Positions 49,807 to 58,559 of a stretch of 64,000 bases of DNA are shown here, piece after piece (within the stretch, counting starts at the first letter, position 1; every line of letters begins with the position of its first letter). The stretch comes from Hormoscilla sp. GM7CHS1pb. GTDB lineage: Bacteria; Cyanobacteriota; Cyanobacteriia; Cyanobacteriales; Desertifilaceae. The notes below the pieces were generated by a model. The model searched no databases, was not told where the DNA came from, and was given only the letters and a program-made list of their open reading frames with translations. The stretch covers positions 2,896,001 through 2,960,000 of the forward strand of contig JACONN010000002.1 of assembly GCA_014323675.1 (NCBI GenBank), in the 5' to 3' direction. The position numbers were made by a program, and so were the translations under genes.

Positions 49807-50824
49807 GTTGGGGCGTGGTAGCTTTAGTGCTTACTACGAACGGTTTATAAACTGCCCCAGGAGAACGATCGCGATTAATTTCCACTACTAAATCTACCAA
49901 CTCTTGATTGCTAATCAGAGGTTTAACGAACAGTTCGGGATGGAGACTGCGCCAAAAATATTGCACGAATTCATCAATTATAGCATCGGTCATCCCCGAC
50001 TTGCCAGCCGCGATCGCCTCTCGTTCGGCCTGCTGGCGCCATTCCTTACAGAGACGGTAATCAGTCGGGTACAGCACTAGCAAACGGTCTATATATTCCC
50101 AGAGGGGTAAATATTCCTGTAGTCTTTCATTCATGTCCCGGGCAAATTGGCGATCGCCCGCTGTAATAATCGGCGAAGGTGGAGAATCAAAAATTATCGG
50201 GTCGATCGGCCTGACACCCACAAACCAACCTTCAAACAAGACAATATCAATATTTTCTACGACTTCTGGTGCCGCGCGATCGCCCTCACCTCCCCAAGCA
50301 GACTTATCAAAGCGAGGAATTTCCACCCGTCCTTTGCCATCCCGCAGTTGCTGTAAAACAGTCATTCCCAACTGCACGTCATCGGTTCCCGGGGGACCGC
50401 GCCAGACCAGACGGGGGTCTTCTTGTTTCAACTGTTGGCGTTCGCCATAGGTTAAATACAAATCATCGATGGAAAGACTGAGACTATTGTATCCCAGTTG
50501 CTGTAGAATTAACATCAGCACAGATCCCAGGGTCGTTTTGCCAGTGCCCTGTCCTCCCAAAATGCCCTGGACTAGGGGCCGATCGCCCTGTTGTCTGGCC
50601 GTGCCCAACTGCATCCCTAAAGGTAACCACAGGTTCCAGAGAGTTGACAGCAGCAGATTTTCCCGGATCTGGGGACATAACCGCTGCACTTTGGAATATA
50701 CCGAACAGAAGAGATGCGATCGCCCTTTAACGATTGTACTCGCATTTACTGGGTAATGCCAAAGGCCCGGGCCCTGGAAGAAGGAGCGATCGCCTCTCGT
50801 TCCAGCACCTGCCAGTCCGATCAA
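49793..50824 (-). CDS. D-glycerate 3-kinase
   Basis: The 343-residue P-loop kinase matches plant/cyanobacterial glycerate kinase (GLYK), which returns photorespiratory glycerate to the Calvin cycle as 3-phosphoglycerate. Motifs: Walker A G-I-L-G-G-Q-G-T-G-K-T-T-L (~88-100), S-L-S-I-D-D-L-Y-L-T-Y (~114-124), R-G-P-P-G-T-D-D (~140-147), P-R-F-D-K-S (~167), I-V-L-F-E-G-W-F-V-G (~191-200) and W-R-Q-Q-A-E near 265. Start 50824 is nominal: the first ~50 residues are weakly conserved. The C-terminal tail (T-T-P-Q-R-P-Q-P) reads into a REP-like repeat. Confidence 0.9.
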   Translation of the reverse strand: MIGLAGAGTRGDRSFFQGPGLWHYPVNASTIVKGRSHLFCSVYSKVQRLCPQIRENLLLSTLWNLWLPLGMQLGTARQQGDRPLVQGILGGQGTGKTTLGSVLMLILQQLGYNSLSLSIDDLYLTYGERQQLKQEDPRLVWRGPPGTDDVQLGMTVLQQLRDGKGRVEIPRFDKSAWGGEGDRAAPEVVENIDIVLFEGWFVGVRPIDPIIFDSPPSPIITAGDRQFARDMNERLQEYLPLWEYIDRLLVLYPTDYRLCKEWRQQAEREAIAAGKSGMTDAIIDEFVQYFWRSLHPELFVKPLISNQELVDLVVEINRDRSPGAVYKPFVVSTKATTPQRPQP

Positions 50825-50867
50825 CCCAGTTGTTCTCCTGTTACCAACTTTATCAGAATATCTAACA

Positions 50868-51203
50868 TCAGGAATTCAGCTTAAAAGCCTCAACGAACAA
50901 ACCGTAAATCAGACCAATTTTCAGCCCATTCAGCACCTCCGCCCATAAAATGCCCCTAAGTTGCTGCCCGCGACCGTAAATAATCCTACTGGCCAACTCT
51001 GTTAATAGTACCATAATTGCGGCCACCACCATATCCTGCTCGGCCCTCTGTCCCGAGAAACTAGACACCACCGATGCCAGTAGGAAACCGAACAGCAAAC
51101 TAATTACCTGCAAGGATAAGCGCCGCCAGGGATTGCGCAATCCTCGGTTCAGCCGATCGCCTGCGTCATCTATAATTCTATTGAGGCGGGTATTCTGTGT
51201 CAT
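50868..51203 (-). CDS. Ycf20 family protein (DUF565)
   Basis: A 111-residue protein with the Ycf20 start T-R-L-N-R-I-I-D-D-A-G-D-R-L and N-P-W-R-R-L-S-L-Q-V-I-S-L-L-F-G-F-L-L-A (~24-43), two or three membrane helices, and a conserved E-V-L-N-G-L-K-I-G-L-I-Y-G-L-F-V-E-A-F-K-L. Conserved in cyanobacteria, algae and plants. A green-algal relative affects non-photochemical quenching; function in cyanobacteria is unclear. It is 43 bp upstream-spaced from glycerate kinase on the same strand and divergent from the GT39-like gene. Confidence 0.88.
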   Translation of the reverse strand: MTQNTRLNRIIDDAGDRLNRGLRNPWRRLSLQVISLLFGFLLASVVSSFSGQRAEQDMVVAAIMVLLTELASRIIYGRGQQLRGILWAEVLNGLKIGLIYGLFVEAFKLNS

Positions 51204-51231
51204 GCCAATTTACTGGTAAAATGAGGAACTG

Positions 51232-53007
51232 ATGATTGGTAGAAACTGGATGAACTATAGGTACTGGTTACAGCATTGGGAAAAACATCCCGTAGTTGCT
51301 TGGACCCTGTCGATTTTATGCTTATCTCTAGTAACTTGGCTGGCCTTCTTGCGGAATTTGGGCAGTATCGGTCTCATTGACGAGACCGAACCCCTATTTG
51401 CCGAAGCTGCCCGCCAGATGACAGTGACAGATGATTGGATCACTCCCTATTATAATGGTAAAACTCGTTTTGATAAGCCCCCATTGATCTACTGGCTAAT
51501 AGCAATAGCATACAAAATCATCGGTGTCAATGAATGGGCAGTGCGCTTGCCCTCGGCCCTGGCAGCGATCGCCCTTACATGCTTTTGCTTCTACAGCTTA
51601 ATCGTCATTAATAAATGGCAAAGCCAGGACCGGTTTCTGCCCCAGAAAGTCTGGTTATGGGCGGGGTTTAGTGCCACCATTACCGCTTTCAATATCCATA
51701 CTATAGCATGGGGAAGAAGTGGGGTTTCTGACATGCTACTGAGTAGCTGCATGGGAACGGCGCTGCTGGCATTTTTCCTCGGCTACGCTGCTGGCAAACC
51801 CCAGGTAAAAGCACGTTGGTATTTGGCTTTTTACATCCTCAGTGCCCTGGCAGTGCTGGCCAAGGGACCGGTAGGAATTGTGCTGCCAGGGCTGATTATC
51901 GCTAGCTTTCTACTTTACCTGGGTAAGGCTAAGGAAGTCTTGCAGGAAATGCCGCTGCGGCGCGGTCTGTTGATTTTTATGGCGATCGCCCTACCTTGGT
52001 ATATAATGGTAACTTGGGTGCATGGTTTAGATTATCTGGAATCTTTCTTTGGCTATCATAACCTAGAACGCTTTACCACTGTCGTGAATAAGCATTCAGC
52101 GCCCTGGTACTTTTACTTTATAGTGGTACTCGTAGGTTTTGCTCCCTGGTCCCTTTACTTGCCAGCGGCGATCGGGCAAACGAAATTCTGGCAGCGTCGA
52201 TGGTGGCGTCATCAACCCCGCTGCCACCAGCTGAGTCTGTTTGCCCTGTTCTGGTTTGCCTCAATATTCGGCTTCTTCACCATCGCCGTCACCAAACTTC
52301 CCAGTTATGTATTGCCCTTAATACCTGCTGCTGCTATCCTAGTATCACAGCTACTGCGTCACCCAGATAAATCTTCTGGGAAAAACTACCCCATGTTGTG
52401 GAGCGCGATCGCCAATGTCCTGTTTGCCTGTGCTGTTGCTGGGGTGCTTCTCTATAGTCCCCGCTGGCTAGGAGAGGATCCTGCCATGCCCAACTTACCC
52501 CAAGCACTGCTGGAGTCGGGGTTAATTATCAGGGCCGTCTCGATCTTGACCTTAGCCGCCGCTGCTGCTACAATATTAATCCTGACACGCCGAATAACTT
52601 GGCTTTGGGGAGTAAACCTGTTGGCTTTTATTGCTATCACGATCTTTGCGCTCGCGCCACTATTTTCCCTGATCGACGGCCAGCGTCAGCTGCCCTTGCG
52701 GCAGTTAGCCCAGACAGTAGTCGAGGTAAGACTGCCAGCAGAAAAGTTGATCGTGATTGGCTTTGAAAAACCCAGTTTAGTATTTTACACTGGGCAGCCG
52801 GTAAAATACTATCTGCAAGCCAGAAAAGCGGTCAGACGCACGATACAAATGGCGATTAGAGAACCAACACCGGAGACTATCTTGATTTTGGGCGAGTCGA
52901 AAAAAATTGCTAAAATTGGATTTAGCGATCGCCAGTATCAGTATTTAGGTAAAGCTGGAGCTTATGAACTCCTGCGCGTATCCAAGCATGAATTTCTGAA
53001 ACTTTAA
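51232..53007 (+). CDS. GT39/ArnT-like membrane glycosyltransferase
   Basis: A 591-residue polytopic membrane protein (about eleven helices) of the PMT/ArnT superfamily. Diagnostic blocks: I-D-E-T-E-P-L-F-A-E-A-A-R-Q-M (~48-62, the D-E pair of the catalytic loop), R-F-D-K-P-P-L-I-Y-W (~80-89) and A-V-R-L-P-S-A-L (~103). The family transfers sugars from polyprenyl-phosphate carriers to lipids or proteins on the outer side of the membrane. Acceptor not predictable. Start ATG 51232 lies 28 bp from the start of the divergent ycf20-like gene, so their promoters overlap. Confidence 0.9.
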   Translation: MIGRNWMNYRYWLQHWEKHPVVAWTLSILCLSLVTWLAFLRNLGSIGLIDETEPLFAEAARQMTVTDDWITPYYNGKTRFDKPPLIYWLIAIAYKIIGVNEWAVRLPSALAAIALTCFCFYSLIVINKWQSQDRFLPQKVWLWAGFSATITAFNIHTIAWGRSGVSDMLLSSCMGTALLAFFLGYAAGKPQVKARWYLAFYILSALAVLAKGPVGIVLPGLIIASFLLYLGKAKEVLQEMPLRRGLLIFMAIALPWYIMVTWVHGLDYLESFFGYHNLERFTTVVNKHSAPWYFYFIVVLVGFAPWSLYLPAAIGQTKFWQRRWWRHQPRCHQLSLFALFWFASIFGFFTIAVTKLPSYVLPLIPAAAILVSQLLRHPDKSSGKNYPMLWSAIANVLFACAVAGVLLYSPRWLGEDPAMPNLPQALLESGLIIRAVSILTLAAAAATILILTRRITWLWGVNLLAFIAITIFALAPLFSLIDGQRQLPLRQLAQTVVEVRLPAEKLIVIGFEKPSLVFYTGQPVKYYLQARKAVRRTIQMAIREPTPETILILGESKKIAKIGFSDRQYQYLGKAGAYELLRVSKHEFLKL

Positions 53008-53046
53008 CTCAAGGTGATGGCGATAATTTACAATTAGTAATTAGCA

Positions 53047-53346
53047 ATGAACCAGGGAGAAATGATGACATTCCATAACCCGCCAACAGAGCAACAAGGT
53101 ATTTATCGTTACGATCCAACCAGCATCAAAACGGGGGGCAGAGATTTCCCGAAGTGGGAGAAGATGGAATCCGGCGTTATTGTGAGGAAAATGCGGGATA
53201 ATCTAGTAGACAAAGGTAAAGTTTCAGAACCTTTAATCCAGCTATTGGAAAATATAACGGCGACAGAGTTGCAGGCGGGTAGATACGTAGTGAGTCCCAA
53301 AGCCCTGTTCTACCGCGACCAGAGCGGACTGGAACCAGATCCCTAA
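53047..53346 (+). CDS. Conserved cyanobacterial hypothetical protein
   Basis: A 99-residue soluble protein with Y-R-Y-D-P-T-S-I-K-T-G-G-R-D-F-P-K-W, L-V-D-K-G-K-V-S-E-P-L-I-Q-L-L-E and G-R-Y-V-V-S-P-K-A-L-F-Y-R-D. No known motif. ATG 53047 or, more likely, the internal ATG at 53062-53065 (M-M-T-F). It sits alone between the GT39-like gene and the sensor kinase gene. 53347-53533 contains only HIP1 sites. Confidence 0.55.
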   Translation: MNQGEMMTFHNPPTEQQGIYRYDPTSIKTGGRDFPKWEKMESGVIVRKMRDNLVDKGKVSEPLIQLLENITATELQAGRYVVSPKALFYRDQSGLEPDP

Positions 53347-53533
53347 CAGCATTAACATCTAATCATTGTCAATTGCTAATTGTTCGTGGCTAATTGTTCA
53401 TGAGGCGATCGCCCCCTTGACATCAGCTCGGACAGATCCGGGCGATCGCTACTTTATATCCTTATATCTCCGGTGTTTAATATTAAGTAACCGGCGCTAA
53501 ATTATTAGACCGGCGATCCGCCCGTCGGACGAA

Positions 53534-55462
53534 CTAACCAGAAGATGCGGCCACCTGAATCACCTGCAACAATGTAGAAGATGCTGGCAGAGAACCAGTC
53601 TGTACTAGACAGGGAAATACTGAAAGACCCTTGACTTGATTAGCAGGCTGAGTGGTTGACTGACTTATTGTTATTAAAGGTAGAGAAGCAAGGGTTTCGT
53701 TCTCGCTTAACTCCTGCAACAAAGCCAGAGGGTTTAATAATCCAGTATCGTTGAGTAGGATGATATCAGGCTTCCAGATTTTTGCCAATAGTGAAGCCTG
53801 ATCCAGATCCGAAGATTCGATAATTCTGTGCTGAGGCGTGGAGTTCGATCCCCAGTTAAACAGGTTGCAACAACCTGTATTTATAGCACTAGCACTCAAA
53901 CAGAGAATTGTCAGCTGCCGACGATCGATTTCTGGCGGCGCTGTCTCGTGAGTAGTGCTTGAGGCGCTCCCACGAGAAAGCGAAGGGGCTAGTTGTCCCA
54001 TCAAGCGAGATAACTGCTTATGCAATACCTGGCTTTCTACAGGTAAGCTCAAAAACTCATCAACTATGATATCATCCAGGTTAGCTGTGCTTGCGCTTGA
54101 GATCGCGATCGCCCGAATATGGCAAGTTGCTGGATCGGACTTAAGTTGCTTGAGTACCTCTGCCCCCGATAAGAGGGGATTAGTCAGATTCGAGAAGATC
54201 GCACTCGGTTGCAGGCACCTAGCTTTCTGCAGGGCTTCCGCCTGAGAACGGGCAACCAGGCCGAAGTAGCCTAACTCCCGCAGCTGCTCTGTCAAATCTG
54301 AAATAACGTCCGGGTTTGTCTCTAGGATCAACATTAAGGAACTCCCGATCGTTGGCCTATCTACCCGTTCTGCCCGATCATCTGCTGCGGGTAATAGCAG
54401 AGTAAACTCGCTACCTTTACCTTCTCTCGAAATAAAAGTGACTTCGCCACCATGTAGTTGCGCCAGACCTTGAGTTAAAAGCAGTCCCAAACCCGTGCTG
54501 GAATTGCTTTGAGTGAGGGGATTTTCCAGTTTTGGGAATTTTTGCAAGATTAACTGCTGCGAAGGATCCCTAATACCCACACCTTTATCCCACACCGTAA
54601 AGCCAATCCAATTATTACTCCAGTTGCTGACTCGTAAGCCAATTTCATCTGTGGGGTCTGTAAACTTGACGGCGTTGTCCAGCAGGTTAAGCAGCATCTG
54701 CTGCAGGCGCAACTCATCAGCCACGATCTCCTCTAAATTGGGTGCGATTTCCAGGATAAAGCGCCGAGAGTCTCCCACCTCAGACAGTGACTGCTGTACG
54801 CGATCTTTGGCACCCTGGCAAACTTTCGCGATCTCAACAGAGTCAAGTTTGAGCAATAGTTGCCCAGTTTCTAGGCGACTCAAATCCACTAAATTGTTGA
54901 CTATCTTCATCAGCTGACGCCCGCTTTCACGGATCTGTCCGGCGTACTGGGCTTGCCGTTGGGTTAATGGGTGTTGCCCGTCATTCAACAGCAGACTGGA
55001 CAAACCGAGAATTGCAGTGATCGGCGTCTTGAGTTCGTGACTGATGCTGAGTAAAAATTCATCTTTGCGGACCTGCTCCATCTCGGCATTTTCAGCTGAC
55101 ATTTTCCGTGCTTCTGACTGTGGTGAAATCTGAGTCGCAAGCACCAGCCATAGGGGTTCTAGACCACGAGATGATACCTTACATGTTCTGCCTTCACTCG
55201 TGACTGCTCTATTATACTCGTCGCCTTCGATGTCTAAAGGGCGCACTACTCGTACTGCCCTTACGACATCGCTCGCTCCTACTCTTGTCAGCACTGGACT
55301 ACAAACCGCTTGCTCCCATGAAGCTGCATCTATGCTACATAAACTGGCTAACTCTGGGTGGATATTGTCTAGAGGAATTTTCACGAACTGCCATGACCCC
55401 ACTGTTTCTTCTAGGACTGGGTCAAATTCCATACTCACTGGGCAACACAGAGGTGAAAACAA
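53534..55462 (-). CDS. Sensor histidine kinase, C-terminal part: HisKA, HATPase, two receiver-like domains
   Basis: The kinase core has the H-box S-I-S-H-E-L-K-T-P-I-T-A-I-L (~140), N-box L-L-N-L-L-D-N-A-V-K-F (~260) and G-boxes D-K-G-V-G-I and G-L-G-L-L-L-T. Two receiver-like domains follow (~380-500 and ~520-640). In the first, the phospho-acceptor position is S-N-L-T-N-P instead of the usual D; the second has L-L-N-D-T-G. Both therefore look like pseudo-receivers. The N-terminal sensory part is in another frame (55422-56171): removing one G near 55427 joins P-S-E-Y to E-F-D-P-V-L-E-E. Divergent from kaiA, so a clock input or output role is plausible, but unproven. Confidence 0.82.
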   Translation of the reverse strand: MFSPLCCPVSMEFDPVLEETVGSWQFVKIPLDNIHPELASLCSIDAASWEQAVCSPVLTRVGASDVVRAVRVVRPLDIEGDEYNRAVTSEGRTCKVSSRGLEPLWLVLATQISPQSEARKMSAENAEMEQVRKDEFLLSISHELKTPITAILGLSSLLLNDGQHPLTQRQAQYAGQIRESGRQLMKIVNNLVDLSRLETGQLLLKLDSVEIAKVCQGAKDRVQQSLSEVGDSRRFILEIAPNLEEIVADELRLQQMLLNLLDNAVKFTDPTDEIGLRVSNWSNNWIGFTVWDKGVGIRDPSQQLILQKFPKLENPLTQSNSSTGLGLLLTQGLAQLHGGEVTFISREGKGSEFTLLLPAADDRAERVDRPTIGSSLMLILETNPDVISDLTEQLRELGYFGLVARSQAEALQKARCLQPSAIFSNLTNPLLSGAEVLKQLKSDPATCHIRAIAISSASTANLDDIIVDEFLSLPVESQVLHKQLSRLMGQLAPSLSRGSASSTTHETAPPEIDRRQLTILCLSASAINTGCCNLFNWGSNSTPQHRIIESSDLDQASLLAKIWKPDIILLNDTGLLNPLALLQELSENETLASLPLITISQSTTQPANQVKGLSVFPCLVQTGSLPASSTLLQVIQVAASSG

Positions 55463-56171
55463 GGCGGTAGCTGTCTGTGCTAGACTTATCTGGGCCGCAT
55501 AGGACGGGGGAGTTAACTTCTGCGATGCAGTTTCCAGTCCGATTCCAGTCTCTCGCGGGAATTGCTCCGACCAAGCTACGCCATGCCATATTTTCGCTCA
55601 AGACAACGCCAGAATTGCTTTGCAGCCTTAGAGGCATCGGTAAAATCTCCAAGATTTCCACCAGAGAATTGGCATCTAGCTTCTCCGAAGGCCGCAAGGG
55701 TCTGATACCCCGATTCTGGTATAATACATTTGACCCTGCTGTCGGGGTCGGTACTGGCTCTTCGAGATCTTTACTGACTAGGTATTTCAACAGGCTGTGA
55801 CAATCGAGCAGTCCTAAGAACTCTCCATCAGAATTTACCAAGGCTACTGGACCAGTGCCAGATTGGGTTCCCTGGTACTCTCGACAGAATTCAGACCAGC
55901 GAAGGTCAGCAGGTATGGTCGCGATCGCTTCCACGATCGGGGTTTGCGATAGGGGCTGCTGCCAATCTAGAGCCTTTCCCATCAGGTAGGGCATTAACTT
56001 GGAGAGATTTACCAATCCCACTGGTTGCTGGCGGTCATCGACCACTATGATTTGTTCCCAATGCCCCTGGCCAAATATACTAATGACTTCTGCTGCGGCA
56101 GCAGTCTGGAGGCAGACGGGAACTGGAGCGATAAATTTTAGTAGAGGGGTGCTATTCATTGACATGGCCAA
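55422..56171 (-). CDS. Sensor histidine kinase, N-terminal CBS and PAS-like part (frameshift)
   Basis: The 249-residue frame holds two CBS motifs (~15-60, W-E-Q-I-I-V-V-D-D-R-Q-Q-P-V-G-L-V; ~85-130, P-V-A-L-V-N-S-D-G-E-F-L-G-L-L). After a linker comes a PAS-like segment (I-L-E-I-L-P-M-P-L-R-L-Q, then V-V-L-S-E-N-M-A-W-R). It ends L-P-S-E-Y-G-I with TGA. One-base correction fuses it to the kinase core, giving one protein of ~875 residues. CBS domains bind adenosine nucleotides, so the kinase could sense energy charge. Start ATG 56171, about 255 bp from kaiA start in the opposite direction. Confidence 0.75.
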   Translation of the reverse strand: MAMSMNSTPLLKFIAPVPVCLQTAAAAEVISIFGQGHWEQIIVVDDRQQPVGLVNLSKLMPYLMGKALDWQQPLSQTPIVEAIATIPADLRWSEFCREYQGTQSGTGPVALVNSDGEFLGLLDCHSLLKYLVSKDLEEPVPTPTAGSNVLYQNRGIRPLRPSEKLDANSLVEILEILPMPLRLQSNSGVVLSENMAWRSLVGAIPARDWNRTGNCIAEVNSPVLCGPDKSSTDSYRLVFTSVLPSEYGI

Positions 56172-56194
56172 ACAGCGAGTGCGGGCAGGACACG

Positions 56195-56262
56195 TAGCCC
56201 GGTAGCGTGTTGCTTGCCCTTCCCGAGTCGAACCGGGGATCGCCCAGGGGCAAATGCTTCAA
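56195..56262. other. Hairpin with tRNA T-arm-like sequence in the kaiA upstream region
   Basis: On the minus strand, ttgcccctgggcgatccccg then gttcgactcgggaagggcaa: outer arms ttgccc/gggcaa enclose an inner stem around ggttcgactc, a classic T-loop sequence. No D-arm or anticodon arm is present, so this is not a tRNA gene. It may be a tRNA-derived repeat or a regulatory hairpin. Confidence 0.3.
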
Positions 56263-56426
56263 GGGGTAGGCTACAGATCAATTATGGCGGACGTAACGCA
56301 CCAACAGGTACCTTGTCATCATAATTTGTAACAATTTTTTGTTTAAATGCTTCAAATAATGTAAAGTATTATTAGGAAAACTCCCATAAACAGAGTTTTT
56401 CTGGTCCACGTAGCAACTGAGTTCAG

Positions 56427-57335
56427 GTGTCCCATACGGTCTCGCGTTCTCCCCTGTCAATCTGTACTTTCCTCCGCTCTGATGCCCTGGAGCGATCGGT
56501 ACTCCAATTCTTGAGTGCCGATCGCTATCAGGTCATCCCGATCGCGGCATATCGGGAATTTTTCCGCCTGCTCTCCCAGTCCAAACAGCAGATCGATTGC
56601 CTGATTTTGCAAGAGGTGCCGGAATTGCCTCAAATTGTCCATCAACTGAGTCAACTACGTACCCTGCTACCAATGGTGGTGCTCTCCCGTTCCCTAGCAT
56701 CAACTGGCGGGACCGGGAGCTTGGGTACAACTGAGGATCGATCTGAGACACCAGGATTATATGATAGCTACTATAGGACTGCTATCCGGGTGTCGGTAGC
56801 TGAACTGGAACAGATTCCCGACGCGATCGAACTGGCGATCGCCGAATTCCTCAAGCTCTCTGCTCTGGGTGTTGACCTGTCCGATAGTAAAAATTCCTTA
56901 GATGCTCTGACTACTCAGAGCTTGTTAACACTTCAGCAGCGACGTTTAGCCGAGAAGCTGAAGGAGCGACTGGGATATCTAGGCGTGTATTACAAAAGAG
57001 ACCCCAAAAACTTCTTCCGCTATCTGCCACCGGCACAAAAAAGGGAGTTGCTAGGGAACCTGAAAGCGGATTATCGAGAAATAATCTTAAGTTATTTTGA
57101 TAATGATAATAGTCTGAATCAAACAATTGATGAATTTGTTAATCTATGTTTTTTCACGGATGTTTCAGTTCCTCAAATTGTGGAACTTCACATGGATTTA
57201 ATGGATGAATTTTCCAAACAATTACAACTGGAAAATCGCAGGGAAGAGATATTACTTGACTATCGCCTGACATTAATTGATATCATAGCTCATTTATGTG
57301 AAATGTATAGGCGATCGATTCCCAGAGAATCATAA
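56427..57335 (+). CDS. kaiA: Circadian clock protein KaiA
   Basis: KaiA stimulates KaiC autophosphorylation by binding the KaiC tail. Full length (302 residues; GTG 56427). The N-terminal pseudo-receiver domain spans ~1-135 (S-I-C-T-F-L-R-S-D-A-L; I-D-C-L-I-L-Q-E). The C-terminal KaiC-binding four-helix domain (~180-300) has K-L-K-E-R-L-G-Y-L-G-V-Y-Y-K-R-D, F-F-R-Y-L-P, Y-R-E-I-I-L-S-Y-F and D-I-I-A-H-L-C-E-M-Y-R-R-S. The intermediate linker (S-T-G-G-T-G-S-L-G) is variable in the family. First gene of kaiABC. Upstream 250 bp contain AT-rich sequence likely to hold the promoter, but I do not assign boxes. Confidence 0.97.
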   Translation: MSHTVSRSPLSICTFLRSDALERSVLQFLSADRYQVIPIAAYREFFRLLSQSKQQIDCLILQEVPELPQIVHQLSQLRTLLPMVVLSRSLASTGGTGSLGTTEDRSETPGLYDSYYRTAIRVSVAELEQIPDAIELAIAEFLKLSALGVDLSDSKNSLDALTTQSLLTLQQRRLAEKLKERLGYLGVYYKRDPKNFFRYLPPAQKRELLGNLKADYREIILSYFDNDNSLNQTIDEFVNLCFFTDVSVPQIVELHMDLMDEFSKQLQLENRREEILLDYRLTLIDIIAHLCEMYRRSIPRES

Positions 57336-57398
57336 TTGAGGGGGGATTAGTTGGGCAATAAATGTAGATAAAGTAAAAAGTAGAAAGGAAAAAAGATT

Positions 57399-57713
57399 AT
57401 GATACCGCTAAAAAAAACATACATTCTCAAGCTGTACGTGGCGGGAAATACTCCCAAGTCGGTACGGGCCTTGAAAACGCTGAATGATATCCTGGAACAG
57501 GAGTTTCAAGGGGTATACGCCCTGAAGGTAATCGATGTGCTGAAAAACCCCCAACTGGCGGAAGAAGATAAGATATTAGCTACGCCAACCCTGGCGAAAA
57601 TCTTACCGCCACCGGTGCGGAAGATAATCGGCGATCTCTCAGACCGAGAAAAGGTGCTGATTGGACTAGATCTGTTGTATGATGAACTACGAGAGGATGA
57701 GCGCAACAGTTGA
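57399..57713 (+). CDS. kaiB: Circadian clock protein KaiB
   Basis: KaiB counteracts KaiA: in its thioredoxin-like fold-switched state it binds the CI ring of phosphorylated KaiC and sequesters KaiA, and it recruits output kinases. The 104-residue length is typical. Conserved blocks: [14 protein letters not shown] (~8-21), [16 protein letters not shown] (~42-57), [23 protein letters not shown] (~59-81). It has a good aaaggaaaaaag Shine-Dalgarno and follows kaiA by 63 bp. Confidence 0.98.
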   Translation: MIPLKKTYILKLYVAGNTPKSVRALKTLNDILEQEFQGVYALKVIDVLKNPQLAEEDKILATPTLAKILPPPVRKIIGDLSDREKVLIGLDLLYDELREDERNS

Positions 57714-57797
57714 ATTAATAGAGAAAAATTAACCAAATGCAGCGGCCCAGGTAAAAATTGACAAAAATTCTCTGGACAAGGAGAATGACAAAAAGAA

Positions 57798-58559
57798 ATG
57801 AATAAAGTTAAGAAAAATCTACAGCAAGAAGAAGAGTTGATGACTGGGGTAAAAAAGATTCGCACCCTGATAGAGGGCTTCGATGATATCAGTCATTCCG
57901 GTCTGCCAGTAGGTAGAAGCACCCTAGTCAGTGGCACATCTGGTACTGGTAAGACTTTATTGGCAGTTCAGTTTATCTATAATGGCATCACCCATTTTCA
58001 GGAACCGGGGGTGTTTGTCACTTTTGAAGAGTCTCCCTCGGACATTATTACAAATGCTCAAAGTTTTAATTGGGATTTGCAAAAGTTCGTAGATGAGGGC
58101 AAGTTGTTCATTCTGGATGCTTCCCCGGATCCAGAAGGACAGGATATCGTTGGGAATTTTGACCTGTCGGCCCTGATCGAACGCTTGCAATACGCGATTA
58201 GAAAATATAAGGCGAAGCGGGTGTCAATCGACTCGGTGACGGCTGTGTTTCAGCAGTATGACGCGGCCTCGGTAGTGCGCCGGGAAATATTTCGCCTGGT
58301 GGCACGCCTGAAACAAGTAGGGGTGACTACCATCATGACTACAGAACGGGAGGGGGAGTATGGACCAGTCGCCAGGTTTGGGGTGGAGGAGTTTGTCTCA
58401 GATAATGTGGTAATAGTCCGGAATGTGTTGGAAGGGGAACGCCGACGCCGGACCGTGGAAATCTTAAAGTTGCGGGGTACGACTCATATGAAAGGTGAGT
58501 ACCCCTTTACCATTACCAATGATGGCATTAATATTTTCCCATTGGGGCCATGCGACTGA
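57798..58559 (+). CDS. kaiC: Circadian clock ATPase KaiC, CI half (frameshift)
   Basis: The N-terminal RecA-like CI domain of KaiC, which hydrolyses ATP slowly and sets the clock period. Walker A is S-G-T-S-G-T-G-K-T (~50-58), the catalytic glutamate pair is F-E-E-S (~78-81), and Walker B lies around R-V-S-I-D-S-V. The frame ends N-I-F-P-L-G-P-C-D. KaiC should continue L-G-A-M-R-L-T-Q, so one G is missing in the run at 58544-58547, splitting the gene. ATG 57798 is 85 bp after kaiB. A real break would abolish the clock; sequencing error is likelier. Confidence 0.97.
   Translation: MNKVKKNLQQEEELMTGVKKIRTLIEGFDDISHSGLPVGRSTLVSGTSGTGKTLLAVQFIYNGITHFQEPGVFVTFEESPSDIITNAQSFNWDLQKFVDEGKLFILDASPDPEGQDIVGNFDLSALIERLQYAIRKYKAKRVSIDSVTAVFQQYDAASVVRREIFRLVARLKQVGVTTIMTTEREGEYGPVARFGVEEFVSDNVVIVRNVLEGERRRRTVEILKLRGTTHMKGEYPFTITNDGINIFPLGPCD

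Noticed and set aside
56195..56262. A tRNA gene upstream of kaiA
   Set aside because: Only a T-arm-like hairpin; no acceptor, D-arm or anticodon arm of proper spacing.
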